DNA of 64,000 bases from Hyparrhenia diplandra. Lineage: Eukaryota; Streptophyta; Magnoliopsida; Poales; Poaceae. The notes beneath the pieces are model-generated. The model did no database searches. It had not been told where the DNA came from and was given only the letters and a program-made list of their open reading frames with translations. Made by a program: the position numbers and the translations under genes. Shown piece by piece: positions 56,433 through 64,000 of the stretch; position 1 is the stretch's first letter; each line of letters opens with the position of its first letter. The stretch spans positions 186,001 to 250,000 of the forward strand of contig JADLZK010007673.1 in NCBI GenBank assembly GCA_015847255.1. Direction: 5' to 3'.

Positions 56433-57042
56433 ATGCGGTCGATGGCATGCCTGATCCTCCAGGCGGCTGCTCGCGTCTCCACCTCAGTTGCGTCGGCCAC
56501 ATATCGCTTTGCGGCGGCGACGAGGGCTGCGGCGGCGGCCTGCTCTAGTTCAGGCGGTGCGGCAGGGCCCCCTCGGAGCAGGCTCTCTTACGTCGCCAAA
56601 TTACAAGAAGTCATCGACGGGGCACCCTTCGTCCAACCAGGTAGAGATCGATCCGTACCTCCAGCCATCGACGGATCTCATTTGCTAATCTGATCCGCAC
56701 AATTAACTATGTCTCTATATAACAGATTGGGCGAAATTCGAGGCGAATGAGAAGGATCTTGAGTCAGATGATGCGCTATGGGACCTGTATGAGCGCTGGT
56801 GCAAGTTTTTTAACCAGGAGCGTGACCGCGACGAGATGGCTCGCCGGTTCAGCTACTTCAAGGAGACTGTGTTCAGAGTGGAGGAAAACAAGAAATCTCC
56901 TCATCTGCCTTACAGACTTGGGATTAACAAGTTTGCGGATGGGAAGCTAATTGAATTCTACTGTGGTAGAAGAAGGCCTCGTTCTGCTTCACCCATCTAT
57001 GGGAATCAAGTAGGTTTCAAGTTTAATAAAAGAAAGTATTGA
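56433..57042 (+). CDS. Small protein with a stand-alone I29 cathepsin propeptide inhibitor domain (2 exons)
   Basis: Exon 1 is 56433-56640 (ATG in GTCATGCGG) and exon 2 is 56726-57042. The intron 56641-56725 has CCAG|GTAGAG and AACAG|ATTGGG ends, and splicing keeps the frame, giving 174 residues. Residues 1-60 are Ala/Ser/Arg-rich with few acids, like an organelle-targeting or signal sequence. Residues about 87-147 match the I29 propeptide of papain-type proteases: LWDLYERW, a degenerate ERFNIN helix (E106, R110, F114, N124; Thr and Val at the first Asn and Ile positions) and GINKFAD matching the GNFD motif. A basic tail of 27 residues follows. No catalytic Cys or His domain follows before the stop at 57040-57042. 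Family knowledge suggests a cysteine-protease inhibitor, but this is untested here. Codon use and frame look intact. Confidence 0.8.
56641..56725 (+). other. Intron of the I29 gene
   Basis: 85 bp, GT...AG, AT-rich with TTAACTAT and CTCTATATAACAG at the 3' side. It splits codon 70 (G|AT, Asp). Its removal joins FVQP to DWAKFE in frame. Confidence 0.8.
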
Positions 57043-57144
57043 CTTGACAGTTCTAACAGTTCATTTATTCAGTCAGAGTGAGTATTATGTATGATTATAA
57101 ATTTATGATCGTTGGACTGATTGACGATTGTACCTTGAAAACCA

Positions 57145-57160
57145 AAATCATGGTCTATTT
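57145..57160 (+). repeat. Left target duplication of the ORF1-only retroposon
   Basis: AAATCATGGTCTATTT, identical to 59798-59813. Confidence 0.88.
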
Positions 57161-59797
57161 TTTTTTTCCGAAACCGTACTCTTGTCCGTATTGCATTAAG
57201 AGAAGTGAGAATGTTTTTACATCCTAGTAAGCCCCATTAGCGAGGTGTATGGGAGCTCAGAAGGCTAAACACAGAGAGAAAAGGCACCGGCTTAAACGGT
57301 GGCGCTTAGAGAGGTGTACTAAGAAGTGAAACTAGTGTATACTAATGCGACTTGGACAGCTACTCAGTCCTCATACCGCCCATCAGGCCCCTCCGAAGTC
57401 CCTATCCGCTGGGCCCCGTGCTCGGCGTATTGATGCCCGTGGAGCGTCCCCGGCGCAGATGGCCGTAGGGGATGAGCACGTGCACCATCTCGCTTGTGGT
57501 TCGGGACTGAGCCAGCGAAGTGCGTGTGAAATCTTTCGGCAATGGTGGGGTCCGGAACCCGCAAGACGGCGCCCTCCGGCCCCTCCTACTTGTTGACCGG
57601 GATGCGCGTCGGGCCCGCCGCTCCGGGTTGGGGTCCCACAAGGCGGACTTGGTAGCAAGACGGTCACTCTGTTTAGGCACCTAGTCGTCGTCGGCTGGAG
57701 GCCGCGACACCCGTAGTCTTGGTGGCGAATCGATGAGCGGCCGCTCAGCGGCAAAGATGAGGGAGTCCAGGAAACCGTCAACATCAGCAATGGTGGGCTC
57801 GCCGCGGGACGGGAGGGCCCGTGTGATCACAGGCGGCACTCGCGATCGGGCACCGGTAGCAGTGGCACGCCACCGCCAGACGGCAAGGGGTGGCCCCCGA
57901 GCGGCTCTCCTTGTTGGTCCTCGCCACCCCGACGGCACGCCGGACCCGACCACCGACGGTATTGCCCGTCCACACAAGACCGTCGAGGGGTCAACCACGT
58001 CGTGGTGGGTCCCGGCGCGACCGTCGCTAAGCGGAGCAAACTCTGCCTAGACCTGATCGGCCCACCAGTCGGCCGCATTCCAGCCCCGCCGAGGACGGCA
58101 AGGGGAGGGGTAGGCGAAGGAAGCCGCTGGGGTTGTCCACCCATGAGGGGCGCCCCGTGAGCACTCGGCGATGGGTCGGCCTCCAACTGCAGACCCTGAG
58201 GCGCCGCGTCCAGGGTAGCCGGCAATGGGGTCTCCCTGCAAGTCGGCGACATGCTAGTGGTCGCGAACTCCGTAGCAACAAGATCAGCCCACCAGTCAGG
58301 CTGCGCCCGGGGGGCTGGTGGTGAAGAACGGGCGTCCTGCGCGAGTAGTGGCGCACCCTACACAGCCACGAGCTCGTCGAGCATTGGTTCCCCGGAGCGG
58401 GAGGCTCCGCAGACAAACACAGCCCAACGCCAACGGTTGGTACCGACGACCTTCTCCGGAGGCGGGGCGCCCCACGCCAGCTGCAGCCTCGTCAACGTCG
58501 AAGGGGCCGGATAGAGAATCTGTCCGACGAAGAAGGAAGCCGCTCGCGGCCCGGAAGCCCCACGAGCTCCTTGGCCCTCGCCATGGCTGCCAACGACATG
58601 GCGATCCGTAAGGAGGAGAGCGTGGGCATGGCTCCAGCGCTCGGGTCACGGAGGGGTGCCGGAGCGACGGCGACGGGCGGCGGTCGCAGTTCCTCGGCCG
58701 GTGCCTCGTCTTTGAGGCGAGCAGGAGGCGGCCGGGACATGCAGGAGCACCGAGCGGCGATGTGATCCTTGGTTGAAGTAGAGGTCGACGAGTGAAGGCG
58801 GCATAGGTTGCTGGCGGCGAGGCATGGCGGCGGCCCGCCACGCCTCCGAACAAGGGTGAAGCCATCCGTGTAGATAGTGGTGGGAGCGCACGCCGCTAGC
58901 GGTGGCAGGGCCACCGGTGGGGAGTGGACGGCAAGGCTCGCCGCACGACGGTGGGGGCCTCCGGCTCGACGACGTCGTCCTCATCATCTGAGCAATCGGA
59001 GAAGTTGTCCACCAAACGCACCTCCTTGGGTCTTCCCGGCGGAGGGGCAGGTCGCGATGCGACCCGGGAGGCGGAGAAGGCGACTCCATGCCACGAGAAT
59101 CGGGCGGCCTTGGCCACGACGGCCGTCCCCCGGGGACAACGGCAGGGTGCGCACCACCGGCCATGTCGATGACCTCCGGTCGACGGGCGGGGAGGAGGAT
59201 CCCGCCGGGATGCCGCAGGTCCGGCGACACCCTCGATGATGGCCTCGCCCTCGGGTAGTGGCGATGTCGGAGGCGCCGCCGCCCGCCGGGATAGCCGCCA
59301 GCCGAGGCGCAATGTCTGCGCAGGGCGGGCATGCCGGGCATCCCGTGAGGGTGGTAGGAGCGGCAAATGAGTGCCTCGAGCACGCTGTCGTGCCGTCGGC
59401 TGGATGAGGAACCCGCGGGCGACGACGGAGATGTCTGCTTTGTCGCTGGACACCCCTCGCCCACGTAGCGCAAATGCAGGAGGCTGCCGGCTCTGGGGAA
59501 GAGGGGGAGGCGGCGGGCGGCGCCGGCGGGGCAGCCATGGGTGCTCGAGGCACCGCGCCGTCGGAGGAGGCGGACTTCGGCGGGGAGGCGGCGGGTTGCC
59601 GCACAAGACCGAGGAAGCCGACGGGCCGACAAGTTTACCTCGAAACGGTAGATCGGAAGGTGGGGAACTTGGATTTGAGGGTGGATTGGAGGGAGGTGGG
59701 GTGGGGAGGAGATCGAGGAGGGGTTGCTAGGGCGCCGTCGTCGACCCCGGGCGGACGGGTCGAGGGCCTCCAACGGCTTCATCGGTTTGGGTTCGAT
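57161..59797 (-). mobile_element. ORF1-only LINE-type retroposon, GC-rich, with 16-bp target duplication
   Basis: A perfect direct repeat AAATCATGGTCTATTT flanks the segment (57145-57160 and 59798-59813). The left side adjoins a T run (to 57167), the poly(A) tail of a minus-strand insertion. The minus strand opens with an ATG at 59782, only 15 bp from the 5' end. GC-rich frames (59782-58646, 58416-58027 and others) are broken by shifts. Near the 3' end, QSDRLATKSALWDPNPERR (about 57675-57620) resembles the RSxRLAxK...NPE tail of grass LINE ORF1-like (Gag-like) proteins. No endonuclease or RT follows. It looks like a non-autonomous LINE derivative moved by another element's enzymes. Confidence 0.75.
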
Positions 59798-59813
59798 AAA
59801 TCATGGTCTATTT
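59798..59813 (+). repeat. Right target duplication of the ORF1-only retroposon
   Basis: AAATCATGGTCTATTT, identical to 57145-57160. Confidence 0.88.
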
Positions 59814-59915
59814 CAAATCCGTCTGGTACCCACCGCTAAACGCCAGCTGACAAGTTGACTCTGAAATGGACCGAAGTCCAGCTCAGGCAGTGATTTCTGA
59901 ACATTAACATCTTCA

Positions 59916-60081
59916 CCTTGTTCGGCTGGCTGGTTGAACCAGCCAGCAACAGTGTTTTCCTCTCACGTAAAATCAGCACCAAAGCACAAGGCAGACGCCT
60001 AACCAACTAGCCGGCAGTACTTTTTTTTCTCACGACAAATCAGCACCAGACCAACCCAAAGCACCAGCCAGCCGAACAAGG
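59916..60081. mobile_element. MITE with 18-bp perfect terminal inverted repeats
   Basis: CCTTGTTCGGCTGGCTGG (59916-59933) is exactly inverted at 60064-60081. Inside, CTCACGTAAAATCAGCACCA and CTCACGACAAATCAGCACCA form a further internal direct repeat. 166 bp, GC-rich ends typical of rice hAT- or Tourist-like MITEs. No coding. Confidence 0.85.
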
Positions 60082-62190
60082 CCAATGTGTAAGAATTCGG
60101 CGCCTTCTGTTTCAAAATGAGAGCGACGGGTCCCAGCAGCTTAAAAATCTCACCAGTGTTTGCAATGGTGGCAGCAGCCAGCAGCAGGGAAGAGCTCAGA
60201 ACTCATCATCAGCAGACTAGCAGAGAAAGATTGGACTGTTGTCCCACAGTGGTTGGTTCAGGTTCAGCACCTGCCCAGCCCTGGCCTGATCGATCTGTAT
60301 GACTGAAGAATGCAATGCAGTGCAGTGCAGCAGCAGCAGGTAAAAAGCTGTCACATGAGCACAGCCTGGCATGCCTCTGCCTCTCCAATCTCCATGGCAT
60401 ACATCCGGTTCACTCAGCTGGTCGGTCACCCACCTTCTTTCTCCCCAGCTGCCCTCTTATAAAACTTGAACGGCTCTAAACTTGCTTCACGTGAGCACTA
60501 GATGTAAGACGGATGAGGAGGGCATTAGTGAGCGCCGTCTAATCAGAAACTCTTAATGTTCAATGAACATCGAGTACCTGTCCAGCATTTGTTTCAGTTA
60601 CGCGGCCGTTTTTTCAGTTTATTCTCTCTCTCTGCAATTGTTTCCGTAGAGCTTCTGATAGGGAAGTGCCCTGTGCTGATGGTCCATCCGAGTCACAATT
60701 TGATCCTGAACATGGCTGGATTAATCGAGCTGAATTGCTCATGCTCACTTCATCACTCGAGCGAATTCGGATTCCCTTCACATGAACTGATTCTGATTCT
60801 ACCCCCATGTAGTTCAAAGCTGACACAACCTTTTGAGATGGTGAGCCGCCAACAACGGCCCCAAAGCTGCAGTAGTGCTGGTACCACTCGAGCGAGCTTT
60901 GCCACCATCACCACCGGCTGCTGTTCCCGAGATAATGGGAATGTTTGGATGCGGTGGAGCTATCCTTTGCCTGTGCGCAGCCAGGCGAGCCTAACCTTGC
61001 CTGTCCAAGAGAGCTAATTCAACTAGGCTCAGTTCAGCGAGGATTTTTTTTTTATAAAATTTAACCTTTTTTTTAAAAAAAAATCAAATTTATCCCCGCT
61101 TTGAAAATAATTGTATCGTATCCCATTTGGTCGCGCTAGGGGCGGCGTGATATTTTCACTTTATCGCGCCACATGCGCCGGGCGCGACGAGTGGTGCCAC
61201 GGTGGCGCATGTGTTTGACCGAGGCTGGCGTGAAACATGGTAGGGCCCGCCACGTCGCGCCACATGCAATGGCGCGACAGGATTATCACGCCATTTTTGT
61301 CGGCACAACATGCATAATCCAAGTGACACACATGCATAATCCTTGGATTACATGCAAACCCTCGTTGTATCACCTATGTGTATAGGTCTATTGATCATTC
61401 CCTTCGCTTAATGATTAGAAACCCGGTGACGGGAAAGGGAAGGGGGAGGTGGGGAGCTGCGCTGGGGGCGAGATCCGGGCGACAAGGGGGCCGATCCGGC
61501 CGCCCGGGGCCTCCTTGGCCCACTTGCTCGCCGGAAGGAGCAGGTAGGTGGAGGGGGGGGGGTGGTTAGAGGAGTGCGGGGGAGGGAGGGAGGTGGAGGG
61601 TGCGGCGGGACCAGATTTTTGGGGGGGAGCCGCCGCCGCTGGCAAGGGCGGCGACGGCGGACAAGGGGAGAGGGGGGGGAGGGGGCAGGTGGCGGCTCTG
61701 TGGGGGCGCCCCCAAGTCGTCTGCGAGCGGGCGCTCGGGGAAGGGAGCAAGTGAATAATTATGGCAACGTGAAAACAAACAATCCCAGCACGGATTGGAT
61801 GGATCCGATATGCTAGTCCAATCTGTACATGTACCAGCCTCTCACGGTTGTAGGGCAACGGTGGGTAACAGAAACCATAACTCCCCCAGCTCGGACCACA
61901 GGGACGCCCGTCGCCCATCAAGTGCATCCCAATCAGTCCCCAGCCACGCCTGGCAATGGCAACCCTAATCAAGTCTTGCAAGTACTACTACGCTGTCATC
62001 CCATTTGATGTTGGTAAGCAAAAGCTTCATTGGGAGATGGCAAATGGTGTGGCTGCCAATGCAGACCAAGGCAAGAGATTATGGTGATCTCTGTGGTGGT
62101 AAGTGGTATTATAGGGTGATGTGGCAATACAACATTTCTGATGATGCACTGACCTGTAATATATTTTATATATAATGTTGCTGATCATGG
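60082..62190. other. No supported gene; mixed low-copy and GC-rich sequence
   Basis: Frames at 60556-61017 and 61415-61981 lack family features. At 61135-61290 the motif CGCGCCACATGC occurs twice within a GC-rich stretch of repeated GGCGCGAC words, which looks like transposon sequence. A G-rich tract at 61430-61740 gives only composition-driven frames. Confidence 0.45.
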
Positions 62191-62191
62191 A

Positions 62192-63200
62192 GTAATATAT
62201 ATTCCTGAAATTAACAGTTTTGCAAACCAGTTAAATGCAATACAACGAAATACAATGTGAATGCATGTGATGTACTCTAACTGAGTACAAGAAGACCGGG
62301 GAGTGGAAAGTCAGCGACAGTATATCAGTGTACAGCTACAAATTGCTGAAATCATCAACCTAGTAGAAAAAAGGACCAAGAACAGTACTGTACCAAATTT
62401 ACTGATTGCGAATGAATGCTTACTGTGTATACGATACCAACTTGCTCCGTGGTCAGATGAGCAGCCCTCTGTCTCTGAAAATGATGGAGAGCCCTGGTGC
62501 AGAGGAGCACTCAACAGCTCAAGTCAGCATGCATAGCAGGTTGACACATGACTCATTTCAATTTTGAAAGCTTTGTTATTCTCAGATTTTTTTTTTAATC
62601 CTGCTGTCTTGCTACCTTCAGTTGAGTATTTTCTGAGAAACAAAATGCTATCTTCAGTTGACTATTTTCTGAGCAGCAAAATGATCAACAGGAGGAAAAT
62701 CCTTGTGATGTAACAAAATGGCTAATATATACTGCTGGAATTAACAATTTTGCATAACAATAAATGTAATACAACGAAATATGAATGTGATGTAACTGAG
62801 TGCAAGAAGGGCACTTGCAATCTGAGGAAGCAAACGAATTTGCATGTTAGCACAGCAAGAGCCCAGGGATTACAAAGTCAGAGACAGTATATCAGTGTAC
62901 AGCTACAAAATTGCTGTACTCATCAACTTAGAAAAACGACCAAGATTAGTACTGTACCAAAATTAGTGAGTGCTAATGAATGCTTACTGTGCATACTCAT
63001 CAACTTGCTCCATGGTCACATGAGCAGCCAACATGCAGAGTAGCACTCAACAACTCAAGTCAGCATGCCTAGCAGCTTGATTCATGATTGAAAGCTTTGT
63101 TACTCTTATCTTCTTTTTGTTCCAGCTGTCTTGCTATCTTCAGTTGACTACTTTCTGAGCAACAAAATGACAAAACTCCCAACAAGTAGAAAATCCTTCA
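62192..63200 (+). repeat. Two-copy tandem duplication, about 530-565 bp unit
   Basis: Unit one (62192-62722) and unit two (62723-63200) share TAATATATA...GGAATTAACA, TACAACGAAATA, GACAGTATATCAGTGTACAG, GTACTGTACCAAA, GAATGCTTACTGTG and CAGTTGACTA.TTTCTGAGCA in order. Unit two has about 35 extra bases. Unit one also contains a 38-bp inner duplication (62607-62682). No coding function is seen. Confidence 0.85.
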
Positions 63201-63866
63201 GAGAAGATAAACTAATTGACCTACTAACCAAACCCAGGCTTTAAGGTAAGCAGAAAATGATATAATTCCCTTTTGAGATGAGTGGGTTAGTAGCATTAAC
63301 AACTACTACACAGCTATTACTATTATACTTCCTAAACTAGTGGCTAAAGCTACACCTTTATGTAACACACTTACATTGTATCTTAGCTTTTTCAGATGTG
63401 CTTTTTGCAAAGTCCCAGGCTGATGAAAAACAAATGACTAAGGTACTGACTGAATATCCATTGCCCCAACGCTCCATATGCTAGAGGTGAAACATAGAGC
63501 CAGCTCATTGACTGTCTAGATTACCATATAGTATATCACATAACTTTTTTTTTTCAAATGGCTGAAACATATCTTCTTCAATGATACACACTTGATGCAA
63601 GTTTACTAAGTAACAAACCTGTTTTCAGGTTGCTTCACACAAGGATTCAACAAAGATTAATTATGTACAGCAAGAGTTAGAATCAGGGTCTTTCCAGTCA
63701 ACAAAGCTCTATATTTTCTCTAACAATAGATGTGCAAAATGCACCAAAACCAAAGTGGAAAAAGAAAAGAGAAACAACCAAAACCAAATTACAAGTACCC
63801 CTAATTTGCTGTTTCATGTCCCTTGTACACTATGGAACAGAGCAGAAAACCTGACCTTGGATTGTT
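63201..63866. other. Probable 3' flank or UTR of the right-edge gene
   Basis: AT-rich, without a frame. The part nearest 63867 would be 3' UTR of the minus-strand gene. No clear polyadenylation signal was settled. Confidence 0.4.
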
Positions 63867-63867
63867 T

Positions 63868-64000
63868 CTACTGAAGTTGCCACTCGACACAATCATCAAA
63901 GTCGAGACTACTCGAGCAATCAAGCAGCGCGTTCTGCTGCTGCTCATACCTGCAGATGTAATTCAGGCCGACAAGCAATTCACAGATGACTGCCTCAGTC
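63868..64000 (-). CDS. C-terminal end of an unidentified protein, continues past the right edge
   Basis: The minus strand is open from the window edge for 43 codons to TAG at 63868-63870. It includes ELLVGLNYICRYEQQQNALL and an acidic/Trp-containing terminus (CSSSLDFDDCVEWQLQ). An acidic tail with an aromatic residue, preceded by a Gln run, is seen in some plant transcription factors, but no family can be named from 43 residues. CTGCAG|GTATGAG near 63950 could also be a splice junction, so the exon may be shorter. Composition differs from the surrounding AT-rich DNA, which supports coding. Confidence 0.45.
   Translation of the reverse strand, partial: TEAVICELLVGLNYICRYEQQQNALLDCSSSLDFDDCVEWQLQ

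Noticed and set aside
58296..59839. Many overlapping plus-strand frames at 57.3-59.8 kb
   Set aside because: Shadows of the GC-rich minus-strand retroposon, which is defined by target duplications and a tail.
61415..61981. 188-codon Pro-rich minus-strand frame
   Set aside because: Complement of a G-rich tract; no domain or start context.
1..64000. CRISPR arrays, bacterial operons, phage modules, rRNA genes
   Set aside because: No regular spacer-repeat array, no prokaryotic gene organisation and no rRNA sequence were seen; the sequence is plant nuclear DNA.

Overview
This window is plant nuclear DNA from a grass, most probably rice or a close Oryza relative. The evidence is Stowaway-type MITEs, a tRNA-derived grass SINE, Ty1/copia, LINE and Mutator-like (MULE) elements, GC-rich grass-style first exons in AT-rich intergenic DNA, and a subfamily-II ethylene receptor sequence like those of rice. 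Species and chromosome cannot be proven from sequence alone. A link to the rice ETR4 region of chromosome 7 is only a recollection-based guess.

Layout. 1-1160: gag start and 5' LTR of a minus-strand LTR retrotransposon that runs off the left edge. 1.7-5.9 kb: MITEs, a tRNA-like SINE relic and low-complexity DNA. 6.06-6.63 kb (-): an intact SUPERMAN-type C2H2 zinc-finger gene. 8-10 kb: two inverted-repeat DNA elements. 10.07-13.9 kb (-): a degenerate LINE interrupted by a MULE-like element with a 9-bp target duplication. 14.3-14.6 kb: a broken PPR-like 3' fragment. 15.4 kb: a SINE with clear target duplications. 17.3-21.4 kb (+): an ethylene receptor whose domains are all recognisable but which carries about a dozen frameshifts. 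24.2-25.8 kb: copia RT/RNase H remnant. 25.9-27.5 kb (-): broken DUF4220/DUF594 gene. 27.6-36.1 kb (-): a complete-ended copia element (LTRs, TSD TAAAC) carrying a nested 2.1-kb element. 36.7-45.6 kb (+): a decayed MULE with a 4.7-kb LTR-type insertion (TSD GTTTC). 47.2-53.3 kb: diverged direct repeats flanking a minus-strand RPA1/DUF223-like pseudogene. 54.2-56.3 kb: small DNA elements. 56.4-57.0 kb (+): an intact two-exon gene whose only recognised domain is the I29 cathepsin propeptide. 57.16-59.80 kb (-): an ORF1-only LINE-type retroposon with a 16-bp target duplication. 59.9-63.2 kb: a MITE and a 0.5-kb tandem duplication. 63.87-64.0 kb (-): the C-terminal end of an unidentified protein gene continuing past the right edge.

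Only three loci look like working genes: the zinc-finger repressor, the I29 protein and the right-edge gene. They do not form an operon or pathway. The rest is mainly layered transposon insertion, whose order can be read from target-site duplications, and decaying copies of plant gene families (ethylene receptor, DUF4220/594, PPR, RPA-like).
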